DNA from: Collybia mongolica
Taxonomy: Eukaryota > Basidiomycota > Agaricomycetes > Agaricales > Clitocybaceae
Length of the DNA stretch: 64,000 bases
Direction: 5' to 3'
NCBI GenBank assembly: GCA_013420905.1
Contig: JAAXNY010000017.1
Location: 1,104,292-1,168,291, forward strand
The notes below the pieces were generated by a model. That model saw nothing but the letters and a program-made list of their open reading frames with translations. It was not told the DNA's origin and made no database searches. This document shows, one piece after another, positions 25,475 to 37,138 of this stretch; position 1 is the first letter of the stretch; each line of letters opens with the position of its first letter. The position numbers and the translations under genes are program-made.

Positions 25475-25683
25475 ACAGAGCAGATACCCCAATAGGGGTA
25501 ATGGTACTATATGGCTCTAAGCCGCCTCGTTCCCCGTATCTACCCTGCAAGCTACATTGATTGATAATACAAACCAAACAGCTCTATCGCACAAAGATAC
25601 TAATACTCAACTACTGATCCGACCAATAACTCTCAAGCAGCCCCCCCAACCTCTCTAGAAGTTCGTCGCTCACCTCGATTGGG

Positions 25684-27732
25684 ATGCTTTACGACCGACT
25701 GCCCCTGCCTGTTAGCAGCTACGCATCTTCAACCGTTCCTGCTTTGGTCGGGCCCCTCGTACTTTACTATTATGCTGATGATATACTCAGATTGGCCAAG
25801 GTTTGTCCTCGATATCACCTATGACTCTTGACCTGAACGTTATATTTGAAGTTCACCGCATACCGATGTGGGTACGCCTCGGACAGAAACAAAGGTGTTA
25901 TACGCGGCCCCATGATGGACACCCGCTTCCTGAGGTTCTCTGATGGGTAAGGCGTTTTCTCCGTGCTACGCTTTATGATTTTCATGTAATTTGCAGAGTT
26001 AGGATGGCTTCCTCATGTTGTACGACGTTTGGCCCCATCTATCGAGTATTTTGTGGTTCCATTCCCGAAATGTGTGTTCAACAAGAATTGTATATATTCA
26101 ACTTATCTTACTCTTTACAGAGTTATAACTGATCCAGAGGACGTACACGCATTCTACCACGATGCGCGAGATCACTCCAAGGCGAGTAATATTGGTTTTG
26201 GGGAGTATATTGGGAGGTAAGTGATTAAACGATACATTTACGATATGATAGAGTAATCACCAATTCAATTGAAGAATACTTGGCCACTGCGTAGGGGTCA
26301 AGCATAACGAGGACTGGCGCCGACTACGCTCTCATATTGATGGACATTTTTCAGCTTCCGTTGCCCTTGAGATGCTCCCGTCTATGATCTCCGACGTTTC
26401 GGATTGGCTCACCGACTTTCCCCCCATTCCCGAAGTGCAGAAACTTTCTAAAGACCCAACTCAACTCCAAATCCAAGCTCACGAGCTCGTGGCGTCCAAA
26501 TTAGTCCTGAAAATGATTGCGAGAACACTATTTGGAGACCTTGTCAACAACAAGGTAGGCTCTCCATTAGCTTGTATTCAGTAAACTAATGAAAAAGGTA
26601 TATAGTTTATTGACAAACTATGTCAATTTAGTTTCGTTCATGAGCGTCTTATGAACCGTGCTTTCTTTGGAAAGATAGAACAATGGGCACTTTCAGCATA
26701 TCTGCCGACAGAAGCCAACCGCGAGGCGGATGACTTCTTGCAGGGATGGTCTAGCCTTCTGCATCGTGTGGCGCGAGATGCAGATCTAGAATCGGTAATC
26801 CGCACTACTATTTCCCAGCTCAGCAATTGAATGACTAACTAAAAACTAAAATCATAGAAAGGTATTACCACTGCTGTCTCCGAGCTTTACAAACGCATGT
26901 CAGAAGGCAGTATGACGTTCCTTGAGTTCTCCCACTCCGTCGACGAGATATTATTCAATAACATCGGTATGTTCTTTTCAAGCTGTCATGCCAGATCATG
27001 TGAATTTATATTCATCCCAAGCTGTGGTAAAGAACGCTGTCTCGTGGGCCGTTGTTCTTATTGCACAAAATCCGGAGGTGCAAGCACATCTTGTTGATGA
27101 AATCAAGAGTGCGCTTCATGATACGCCATCTACTAACTCTTCATCCGAGAGGATGGAAGCATATCTGCGTCGAACTGATACATTGCTACATTACTGCTGC
27201 CTAGAGGCAGGGCGCCTCCAACCCATGTTACGTCTGTGCCCTCTAATCTATTATCTCATCTTCATTGACATTATCATCAGTCTACTCGCTTCCTGAATTG
27301 ACGTCCGAGGCCAAAGTGCTTGGAGGTTACCTGATTCCAGCACAAACATCGGTGATCGTGGATGTGTATAACCTGCATCGCAGATCGCCAATTTGGAAAG
27401 ATGATGGGGATGCTTTCCGTCCTGACCGTTTTGCAACCCTGCAGCCCAAGCAGTACCGTTACGCGTATCTACGTTTTGGTTTTGGCCCTCGTGAGTACAG
27501 TTCATGCATAACACCTTCCAAGCCGGCGAAGTCGGCAATGCTGACAATAAACTCCGCAGGAAAATGTGTTGGTCAACATTTTGGCGATAAGATGGTAAAG
27601 AGCATTCTAGCTGGGTTCATCACTCGGTATGATGCCAGTGTCCAAGGTGACGTTAGTATGCTCAGTAATTGCTTCTTAAACACACCGGCGGCTACCTTGA
27701 TCTTAAAGCCTAGAATATCTCCAGCTTCCTGA
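25684..27732 (+). CDS. Cytochrome P450 monooxygenase, ten exons, apparently intact
   Basis: Ten exons give a phase-consistent 517-aa protein: 25684-25800, 25852-25946, 25997-26071, 26121-26216, 26275-26554, 26606-26794, 26858-26966, 27022-27231, 27281-27490 and 27560-27732. The N-terminus has a hydrophobic segment (VPALVGPLVLYYY), consistent with an ER anchor. Recognisable P450 landmarks are FGPIYRVF (beta-1 region), the ExxR motif of helix K at residues 382-385 (EAGR), the PERF-type FRPDRF, and the heme loop FGFGPRKCVGQ with the thiolate cysteine at residue ~463. The donor at 27232 (GTCTGT) is non-ideal but is the one that restores frame. It would act with a P450 reductase in oxidative metabolism; substrate and CYP family cannot be assigned. 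No terpene or polyketide synthase lies nearby. Confidence 0.85.
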
Positions 27733-27827
27733 GATAAACATCATATCAATTTTGTTGTAGTATTTACCATTAAAGCCACCTTTCACCTAGGCACAAAGAA
27801 CCAACATCCTACAGCACGCTCATAGCC

Positions 27828-28567
27828 TCACATTTCCAATCCACGATAAGTCGCAATCTGATTCCTGAGATGCCCGACCTGGCCTCGTGTAAACTCCTCC
27901 ATACATGCATCTTCCGTATAGTCCATGAAATTATCTACAAAATCACGAGAGGAGACTCGATCCATCCAACTCGATCCCATCAGTATGAGAGCCGGCCTCC
28001 TTGTCGCGTGCGACGGTTTCTTGAGGCCGAGTTGGTGCTTCCAACGACACTCGGCGTGTCCCGGTTAATATTGACGAGAATGAGTTGGAGGGATCGAGGG
28101 TGGACTCCACCCAAAGGCTGGGGAACTCTCGGCGGGAGGTGATCGCCTTTTCCGGAACATTCGCCTTGGAAGGTGTGGTACAGCCCGACCCAGTGTCTGG
28201 CTTTGTGTGTGAGAGTCTGTGGGGAGAGAGGTGAGCTGGGGTGAAATAATCAAAGGAAGCAGGGCCAGGGCGTCCATGTCCTAGATTGTATGGCGCTGCC
28301 GCTCCCCCGAGAAACCGAAGAAATGAGCATGACAACCCCGTTGTCATACGGCACACTGACACAGCTCGAGGAAAACGTAGAGTACCAAAGAAGGCCTGCT
28401 CCAGAACCGGTATTGAATCTGGTGCAAGGATCAGGCGTTGAAAAACAAAGATACGAGAACTGCTCACCCGACAGTGTAGACGTTCAGATCCCCTTTCCCA
28501 CAGACGCAGAGCTTGTGCTTCATTGCCTCTTCCTGTGCATTTGAGGGCCCGACGGAGTTGTGCCAGT
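27828..28567 (-). pseudogene. M43 metalloprotease pseudogene (3' part)
   Basis: This segment aligns with the 3' two thirds of the intact gene at 31728-32925 and shares its stop context. It is dead for several independent reasons. The zinc motif reads HKARH instead of HEAGH, so the catalytic glutamate is lost. A one-base insertion shifts the frame where the intact copy reads [12 protein letters not shown] deletion is present after the zinc-site exon. The 5' exons, including the signal peptide, are missing because homology ends at about 28567, only ~15 bp before repeat R1 copy 2 begins. The intact paralogue lies about 4 kb distal on the same strand, indicating a local duplication. Confidence 0.8.
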
Positions 28568-28580
28568 CCTGGCAGTCAGA

Positions 28581-29235
28581 AGGGTCCGTCTTAGGGTTAG
28601 CCCAAAGGTATGCTAATCAAATCCATGGAATAAAGCCAGAGACGTGAGGGGAAGGTACGGATGATATTGGCAAGGCGCGCTTCAGTGTGTGTGCTGACTC
28701 CCCCAATATGCAGCATCGATTAGATATGTCCGAGGCAAGCTTGTTACATAGGGTTTCTCATGAAGATAGCCCATTTTTCTCTTTTTCCCCTCACAACGTC
28801 ACCTGGACGAGCGTGAGATTCGCTTATGTAATGGTGTTTATCTTGGTTTTTGTTCAACCATATTCTTGACTGCACTGGCGTGTAACCAGTAGACGTTCTC
28901 TGACCATGATCGATGATCCTTTGAACCCGTTACTTAGGCGAAATATCGGGCCAAAATATCCTGCCACGCGAACTTACTATTTTCGGACGAGGAATATAAA
29001 ACGGGCTTTTTCGTATTCCCACCTTGGGACTCAAACCTGGCCACTTCTAACATGCAGTTGTCCGCCCTCCCTCGTATAACACCAATGCAATGGCTGTGTT
29101 TGAATTCAAGCACTCCAGCTATCGTTTCTTTCCACCAGACCAAAGGCCTCGATACGATTCAGACAACCTTCACTGCTTATATCACGTTCAGAACGATCGA
29201 AAGAGTGTGGTCACTACTAATCCTGCTCTGTCGTC
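28581..29235 (+). repeat. Dispersed repeat R1, copy 2
   Basis: The second copy of the ~0.65-kb repeat found at 18133-18785, in the same orientation. It includes an extra segment (~29019-29100) whose minus strand has a B-box-like aggtttgagtccc. Its left edge abuts the truncation point of the M43 pseudogene, so insertion of R1 or recombination at R1 may have removed the 5' end of that gene. Confidence 0.7.
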
Positions 29236-29487
29236 ATTATAACCTCGACGCAGGACACCGTTTTTGGGTACCCAGTACCGCTACGCTTCCCCAGCTGGAC
29301 GCCGTTTGCCTGCTAGCAATTCGAGGTGAAAGTTTATGATTCCTGATGATCACTACTGAGCTCCTACAAAGATCCGAGCACTTTTCTCTCAGCATTTGTC
29401 ACTTGAATCTGGACAGGTGAATCCATTTCTACCATCGGAATTCTGTACAAGGCTCCCTGGGCAACCCAAACAAGAAATATAAATATG

Positions 29488-30060
29488 CTATGCGAAGATC
29501 TTCTCGAAATAAGCGGCAACTTCATCTCTACACCGGGCATACGCTCCGATATAGTCACCAGGTCTTATGGGGAAAATAGAGGTACCTGGACTCGTAACAT
29601 TATAATACTTATATGCATATCCTTCGCTGTCCGCGAAGACATATTCAGCTAACTTTGGAACGGGGGAACTGAAGGTCACTGGCGTCGACTGCGGGTAAAC
29701 AATCGCGATTTGAACATTTCCATCCTCATAGTCATCGGGAACGCTCAGTAATGCTCCTTGATCGTCATTGGGGTCGGATAAAATGAGGATGGTGTGGTGC
29801 GTGGGTTTGAGCACATCAAATAGAGTCTTGATCGCTAAGTTGTCATTGACAGAGACGAGGCCCGGGGCTTCGGGTGCTCTATCCCCCCTCGAACGAGCCC
29901 ATCGTCTCCGGATCGGTAAGGGTCGCTAGGTATGGTCGCCCACATACCGTTCATCAATGACGATAGGGCTTCTTCGGTATGTGGAGAGTTGATCTTTCCC
30001 GATGACGAATGGAATAATCGCAGTAAAGGCAGCCTTTATAAGTGGGACGAGATCCAGAGA
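29488..30060 (-). pseudogene. FAD-dependent aromatic hydroxylase, C-terminal relic
   Basis: Reading down from about 29930 the minus strand encodes DRAPEAPGL, then TLFDVLKPTHHTILI, VQIAIVYPQ, FADSEGYAYKYYNV and FPIRPGDYIGAYAR, ending at a stop at 29488. This is the thioredoxin-like C-terminal domain of the phenol 2-monooxygenase/PheA-TfdB class of flavin monooxygenases (GDRAP motif, then an RPDGYVG-type end). Just upstream (to ~30060) is QLSTYRRSPIVIDER, a segment expected before GDRAP, but a stop or frame change intervenes near 29940. The FAD-binding N-terminal domain (GxGxxG) is absent from the window, so the gene is 5' truncated and non-functional. Confidence 0.7.
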
Positions 30061-31727
30061 TTATAGAACTAGAGCGTTGAGTCATGACGGAGAATCTCTG
30101 AAGTGGAACGCGTCTTACTTGGTTGTGTTTGCCCTACCGGCTTCTTCCGATTCTGCATGGGCTTGGCTTTGAGCAATTTTAGCTCACTTGAATCACACCA
30201 GGTTTGAACCACACTCCACACTTCATGTGTTGTATCGGCGGTAAAACTGCACTATATGCACCAAAAACGTCCTACAGTCAATCGCCTATAATTTATTCAA
30301 GAATGATCGAGGTTTTGCCAACCGCTAAAGTTTTCTAACTGCGTTTTACTCCGTGCTGCCTTACCACCCAATGTCTGTCGCATCCCCGGACGTCTCTACA
30401 TGTAACCTCGCCGTCCACTTCGACAGTCTTTCCTCTAGGCACTGCTATGCGATCCCTGCATCTCCAGACACTGTAATCTTCTCTTACGATTACGACTATG
30501 GCCGCCTGTCGATTATGCATTCAATTTGCATCCTTCTACTCATGGACAACGGTCTCCAATTATCCTCTACTTTCGCTTGTCCAACTTGTACGTGGATAAT
30601 CCTAGGTTCTACGCCGGGTTAGGTCGCCATCAAGGAAGAAACAACGTTGATTTGCTAAACTTTCTCGTTCCAGAAGTCATTGTGATAATATGCCATAAAA
30701 TCGGACACTCGAAGTGAGGTTACCTAAAAGTTGGGTGTATACCGAGTACTCCGTAAAAAGGGATATTCTTAAACGCCCATCTAACCAAAGAGTGTGGGAA
30801 TGGTCCCTCTTTCCGTCTTGTTCCTGCCCAACGCATAGTCAGCAAAGTTTTCTGTCAACTTATCATAATGACTTCAACTCATCGTGGCACCCCTGTTACC
30901 TCAACGACCTTTCGTGACGCCCTTCCTACTAGAAGCCCAATGCCCGTATAAAATATGCCGCACTATTACGGAGCTCAACCAATGCGTGTCGAGTCATATC
31001 CTGCAATATCGAGAAACACTCCACCCAACAGAATGGGGCACAGCGTGGCACCAGACTTTATAGGAAGAATGTTTCTGGCGCAGAGGTCCTCATACCTCCT
31101 TTGAAAAATGGATACTCTTGGTTCTTAGCCTCGTTCGATCCCGCTGAAGAGAGGTTCTCTGGAACTCATCGTCAATCTGGAAGACAATTCTCGCTCTTTC
31201 CGGCTGAAATAAGCTTCCCTAACCTGAAGAAACAATCTTGCCCGATTATCTTTGGGCAGTACCCCCCGCACCCTGTTTTCACCTGCAACAGACCATCCGA
31301 AACGTCACCACCATTTCTCCGCGTTGTCTCTAGCTCAGTAGTCGTTAGAACCTGTTATAATCTTCTGCAGTTCCATATAAACATAAAGTTGTGATGTAAA
31401 TGATCTTCACTGGCAATCGAAATAATGGAATTTGGTATGTACTTGAGGGTCTAAACCTCTGTTGGCAAGTTGAATGGTTGGGGGTGTAAGAGTTGAAGCT
31501 CGAAGATAGACTTAGTGTGCATATCGTTTGATGCAAATTGTTTGTTCTATTGGTCAGAATGGTCGTCTGATTCTATCCAACGCCTTCGACTTCATAAGTT
31601 GTGCAAATTAGGTTTGGAGGTAAACGATTTTAAATTGTCTCGTCAACCTACAGACAATGTCATAGGACCCCCTTCTCCTGAGCGTGAAGAATAAACAGAG
31701 GGCACATCTTATAACACACCAAAAGCC
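30061..31727. other. Gene-free stretch with F-box-flank relics
   Basis: No gene could be supported. A segment around 30812-30870 (cttgttcctgcccaacgca..tcagcaaagttttctgtc) resembles 34380-34430 and 36470-36530. The 34-kb copy lies just upstream of an F-box gene, so this probably marks the 5' flank of a vanished F-box copy. Confidence 0.4.
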
Positions 31728-32925
31728 TCACATCTCCAACCCACGATAAGTTGCGACCTGATTCCTAAGGCGCACGACCTGGCCTTGTGTAAACTCCTCC
31801 ATACACGCATCTTCCGTATAGTCCATGAAATTATCTACAGAATCACCGACATTTCAGTAGGCAACGAAATGGAAAAGAACCACAGAGAAGAAACACTTAC
31901 GTATCGGGTCTACTCCAGGGCTGGGGCACGAATCGCGGTTCTTCGGGCACCCAAAGGCTGGGGAACGCTCGGCGGGAGTGTCAGATACATAATCACCTTT
32001 TCCGGAACATCCGCCTTGGAAGGTGTGGTACAGCCCGACCCAGTGTCCGGCTTCGTGTGTGAGAGTCTGTGGGGAAGGACGTGAGCTGGGGTGAGAAAGT
32101 CAGAGAAGTTGAGGCCAGGGAGTACATGTCCTAGGTTGTATGGCGCCGCTGCTCCTCCAGGAACCGAAGAAAAGAGCATGACAACCCCGTCGTCGTACGG
32201 CGCTCTAGCATAGCTCGAGGGGAACGTAGAGTACCCGAGAAGGCCTGCGCCAGAACCAGTCTTGAATCTAGTGCAACAAGGATCAGACGTTGATAAACGA
32301 ATAGTCAAGAACTACTCACCCAACAGTGTAGACGTTCAGATCCTGTTTCCCACCGACGCGGAGCTTGCGCTTCATCGCCTCTTGTTGTGCATTTGAGGGC
32401 CCGACGGAGTTGTACCAGTCGGCACTTACGGTGCGTGTCGTCCCCGCGAGAGTCCAGGTTATTCCGGCCGTGGTGTATGCTTCGTTGAGGACATTGATTT
32501 GGTCTGTGACCTGCGAATCGCTGAGATGGAGAAATGGTGATCGGCGGTACCTCGAATTTTGGGTAATTTTTGGAGGTATGCTCACGGTACATTTCCACCT
32601 TGTATGGTCGTGTCCTTGCTGATGATGTGAAAGTAGACCTATTGAGTGGAGTGGAAGATTAGAGTAACAGAAATAGAAATGAAGTGCCGATGATTTTACG
32701 TTTATCGATACGTCTGTAAACGATGCATTGGCGGTCACCCGATTCTCATTAAAGTGTTGTTCCGCAGTAATGACGTCCTTGTTACTAATAAAAGTCCCAC
32801 AACCCCTGAGAAGCCTCGTAAGCAGGATGTAAAGTGGTCGGTTACGCTGCGTACCTATTGGTAAGTGGGGTGCTGAAGGCTACTCTTGCACCGAGGATCA
32901 AGGATAATGCAAGGGAGGCCAACAT
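31728..32925 (-). CDS. Secreted M43 zinc metalloprotease (MEP1-like), intact, seven exons
   Basis: Seven exons (32925-32855, 32805-32700, 32638-32586, 32520-32320, 32267-32126, 32066-31901, 31834-31728) splice into a phase-consistent 281-aa protein. Residues 1-~20 ([18 protein letters not shown]) form a signal peptide. Family landmarks follow in order: [18 protein letters not shown], the astacin-like zinc site [11 protein letters not shown] (ligands H195, H199, H205; general base E196), SDTPAE, and the Met-turn MDYT at residues 250-253. Length and domain order match fungal extracellular pappalysin-family (M43B) proteases, which degrade external protein. The donor at 32125 (GTACTC) is weak but required. 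It lies about 4 kb from its pseudogene copy at 27828. Confidence 0.85.
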
Positions 32926-34515
32926 CGGACAGGAAGGACCGTTAGAAGGGTAACGTAAATTTTGCTAGACTTTATACAACTAGCTTGTCGGATAAGCGTA
33001 CCGACCAGAAAGAGATTCCATGTGGACCTCTACCTGGTGACGCGAAAAAAGAAATCGGGCTGTGTGGGCGAGTAACAAAGAGGGAAATAAGTTTCCAATT
33101 CTACGTCGTACCGGGGAAAGAAGCAATGAATTATTTATATGCGTTGCTTCTGTGCATAATGGCTCGTAATGAGTGTTTTAAGTGTATAGCTCACCATAAA
33201 GGTAACCCATATCCATTGAGCTTTACCTCATAGGTGGGTACTTTCGTACAGGTGTAAGCTTTTATTTCGAATCCACGATGCCACAGAAGCTATTATGCTC
33301 TTCTCGCTCTTCGTACCAGAGCATTGGATTAAAGTAAGAAAGAGAAGATACTTACCAATTAAGAAGGGCTCGAGGTCTAGCTATGGCTCCTCAGAACTTG
33401 TCAACATCAGTGGCAAACGCAAGTTTACTAATTTGAGAACTGCGTTCTCCCCCGTCCGGAGATAACGGAAGGTGAGATTTCTTCCTCACTCGATTTAGCG
33501 TTCGAGCAATCCATGAAATATTCGCAGTTCACTATGATCTTATGGTCGTGCCCTGTCAAGTTTTTCGGTGGTAAGGGCACTCGTCTCTCGAGTTTGAACC
33601 AAGATATCCGCATGGGATGAAGGTACTTTCCCAGCACTGGTCCTGATTACAAGCTATGGCTGTGGGTAGAATATTAGGTGGGCCCAAGGGTCCAAATCTG
33701 GGCTTATACCTTTAGAAAGAATGCCTTTCTTCCTCTTCCCGACAGCCACTCGACAACTCGAGAGTCTCGTGCGCAACTTGTGGATCCCAAAATGACACTC
33801 CACACACATGGTAGTAGGCACACAGAGTCTCGATGCTGCTCTTCCCAACGACGCACTACCCGTATCCTCGCTGGAGCTTCGTCGGTCATTCCTCTGTGAG
33901 ATCAACCTACCCAACCAGCCTATCCCGGCGTCGGAAAATAAGCAAACCTTGGGGTCAGTTATCGTTCTTTCCGATAATACATCGTGTATGTTTCCCCTCG
34001 TAAATTAGTGGCCTCTACGCTCTCGGATCTGTCAGCTTTTGTGTGTATAGGTTCGTCCCCGATGCACCGTTGGTTTCATTCCTCGTTTTACCTCGTATTG
34101 CGTGAGAGTTGTTACCACCCCTTCCATTATTCCATTATTGTCAAATTAATTCATCACGCCCTGGCTTAGGTCGTAAATGGAGAACAAAATCCCGATTATT
34201 TGCTAATATTAAAACCTTCGCCCCGCAACGACATCGTGGTTCTGTGGTATGAAGCTCGGCATTTGAATGGAAATGAAAGGGATATAGTTTGGGATTAGGT
34301 AATTGTTGGATGCCTGTCGGTAGACGCGTGTTCTCGCAAATACCCGTTACTCATATATGTGGAAACGGGCCCTGTTTCTGACTTGTTCCTACCCAACACA
34401 TCGTCAACTGGAGTGTCCGTCGACTGATTACCCTCAGTAACATCAAATTGTTGTAAGTTTCTGATGAGCTCTTGTACCCGTCCTAATATTTCACTATACT
34501 AGAAGTCCCATATCC
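32926..34515. other. Intergenic, no supportable gene
   Basis: Short open frames only. A tRNA-like string occurs at about 33568-33605 (cggtggtaagggcac followed by gagtttgaacc, A- and B-box-like) without a full cloverleaf. The last ~150 bp before 34516 resemble the flank sequences near 30812 and 36470 and probably hold the promoter of the F-box gene. Confidence 0.4.
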
Positions 34516-35880
34516 ATGGTCAACGCTCCTCGCTGCTACGTGGACCAATTGGCGGGTGATATGTCAGACCCTACGACGCCAGAAAATATCCCATGTGACA
34601 GAACCAGATCTCAGCCGCCGGAGATCCTGGAAAGAATCTTCATGGACCTATGTTATCTACACATAGGTGTCGGCATACCTCCTTCGAGTCAAGGACTCCC
34701 ATGGATTCTCGGCCACGTGTGTTCCCGCTGGAGACAGATCCTGTGGAACTTATCAGGCATGTGGAAGAGGATTCACATTGGCGAAATACCTAGCGATGCT
34801 CTCCCCCTAGGTACCTTATGGCTGTACTCCGACGTTCTCGAGACTATACTGCGACGCATCACTGTTCCCATCTCGTTGATTATTTTCAGTTCTGAAAGCC
34901 TTATCCACTCGGAACATATCATCCGTCAACATCACGACCGGTTCTCAGAGCTGTACCTCTATCGCATATCCCCAAAGTCTCTATATGGCCTACTATACAA
35001 CTCCACAGAGGCATTCTCAACCTTGAAGACACTTTCAGTCTCAATTGGATACGAGTATAAATCCGAACCCTTTCCGAGCGTAAACAATATCACCTCGTCG
35101 CTCCTATCAGGACCCAATCTTCGGAGCGTGCCATATCAAATGAGGCAACTCAACTATGGCCCCCCACTATTGGTCCTTCCATGGACGAAGATGGAAGAAA
35201 TCCATGTCGAACCTATGACGCTTTCTCCTTCCATGATTTATGACATATGGAAATCCGCTCCAGCCCTTGTCTCTTGCTCTTTCACAATCGAAAAAGCTCA
35301 GACAATCCACGTGCCGCACGAAATGTCCTTACCAGCCCTCAAAACACTCAATCTGAAAATAAACTTCGCTTTCGATTTGAATGGGTTTCTTAAACCCATG
35401 ACGCTCCTCGCACTGAAATTGCTTGCTATTAGAGCACCCGAGATACCTATGTATACACTCACAACCCTCATCGTTCGCTCTCGTTGTTCGATTCGAAGGC
35501 TGAGCCTTCATTGACGAGGTGAGTATGAAGGCGAAAATCCCGACTTCGCATTATTACTGCAGCATCTCTCACACACAGACACCATCAGCGTATCGTGGTG
35601 TATCCCACCTTCCATTGTCAGGCAAATGTGCGACGGAGGTTTTCATAATCTTGAGAACGCCGAATTCTCCGTGCACGCGCCAGGATTTGAGACCTTCCTG
35701 GACATCCTAGATTCGTACGTGGATGGAAAGGGCCTGGCGAAATGGCGCTTTCGGTCCTTCAACATACTCTTTTACGGCCGACGGGGAAAGAAGCGATACC
35801 TAGGGCGCTATGAGTCGTATCAGGCGGTTAAGGGGTTGACAGTTCGTGTTCGCAACGGCACTGGTTCATGGATTAGATAA
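34516..35880 (+). pseudogene. F-box/LRR-like gene with one in-frame TGA
   Basis: The frame starts at ATG 34516 and encodes an F-box (QPPEILERIFMDL ... LPWILGHVCSRWRQILWN) and LRR-like text up to LSLH, where TGA occurs at 35512-35514. The same frame then stays open to 35880 and is homologous to the C-terminal part of the paralogue at 11218 (FALLLQHLSHTDTISVSW, FETFLDILDSYVDGK). So a single nonsense codon splits an otherwise intact 454-codon reading frame. A GTGAGT donor-like sequence sits 4 bp after the stop but cannot remove it. Either this is a young pseudogene, a truncated 332-residue F-box protein is made, or the stop is edited or read through. Genes of this group are presumed SCF substrate receptors. 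Confidence 0.75.
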
Positions 35881-36764
35881 TTGCCTAGGCATTGAGCTCT
35901 GGAGGGGCTGTTCAGTGTGCTTTTTTAGTCGGATTCAGAGGAGGTCGGTTGGTATCCCAGTGCCTCGCCACTCGTGTCGTGATGTTTAACGCCTCCATTT
36001 GGGTTTATGCTGCTTCGTTTGATGAGGTTGGGGTCTCGGCCTTTCTTTCACGACTACACTATATAGCATTGGGAGGGCCAAGGAACGTACGAAAGGATCT
36101 ATTCCAGGATGGATAGACTCGATAATCGTTGCGATATAGTATCATCATTTCTTCTATAATGTCCTTCATATGTCAGCATCAACGCAAATATATGCTGCGC
36201 TAGACCTACTACTGGCGGTCAGGAGGGTGAGAATAAAAGTGCTGTTAAAACATGGTTGGAGATATCCAGGAATCTCCTGTCAGGTAAGTTAAGGATAGGT
36301 TTATATGAGGCTTTACGATTGAAAAAGGTTTATCGTCTTGGAAGCAGGCATTGGGCTTCGTGAAACCAAAACTAAAAAAAGCAAAAGTGTAAGAGAGTTG
36401 GAGTCGCAGTCCGTGTGTGGGTTAACTTGATAGTAGGTCGTGATTGGTGAAACACCCGGAACAGTCATTCCTGTTTATGGATTTACCCAACACGTCGTCA
36501 ATCTGAGTTTCTGTCGACTCGTCATAGTCAGAGATGTCAACTCCGTACAAGGCGCTCAATACCCCCGAACGCCCTTTCAAGCCCCCAAATACTCGGTCTA
36601 GGAGCGAGGTTCGATTTAAATTGGACTAGGTTTCTTGGTTACATTACGACCCCTGCGTTTGATTTTCTAGTTTTCGCATAGGTGCCCATTCATCCCCTAG
36701 CATCCATCGTTAGCCACACACGTCTCTCGGCGACCGAGTTCGTACCCCCGCCAGCCAGACCGCA
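35881..36764. other. Intergenic, F-box flank relics
   Basis: No gene is visible. The stretch 36466-36540 (cctgtttatggatttacccaacacgtcgtcaatctgagtttctgtcgactcg region) resembles the flank upstream of the F-box gene at 34516, suggesting that a further F-box copy once began here and was lost except for the relic at 36765. Confidence 0.35.
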
Positions 36765-36998
36765 AGGAAGGCAAATTACTGGACTTTACGATGTTATTGG
36801 AGCACCTTTCATGCATTAATACCGTCCACGTGTCGTTCAACATCCCATCCCCCCCCTGTTGTTGGACGAATTCACTGTGGAGCGCTTTTGGGTCTTTCGA
36901 CGGCCACCGTATTCGCTGTACGCGCTGAGACATTTGAGGTCTCCCGATAACTTGGATGTGTACGTTGATGAAAAGTCCTCACCAACGTGGGGCCCATG
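36765..36998 (+). pseudogene. F-box family C-terminal relic
   Basis: The plus strand encodes KLLDFTMLLEHLSCINTVHV, aligning with DFALLLQHLSHTDTISV of the gene at 34516. After frame changes it continues as DNLDVYVDEKSS, aligning with LDILDSYVDGKG. F-box and LRR parts are missing. It is a degraded tandem copy of the neighbouring F-box gene. Confidence 0.6.
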
Positions 36999-37138
36999 AC
37001 ATATCGTCGAACACGAAAGCGGGGTGTTTGAAGTCACGAGCCCGCATCATGTGACTAGAGGCCACGTGAACCGCCAAATTTTTTTTTTCACGATTGCTCT
37101 CAATCCTCTCCTCATCTTCATCTCTCCATCCCTTCGAA

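Noticed and set aside
25684..30060. Secondary-metabolite gene cluster (P450 plus FAD monooxygenase)
   Set aside because: The monooxygenase is only a truncated relic and no backbone synthase or transporter is present in the window.
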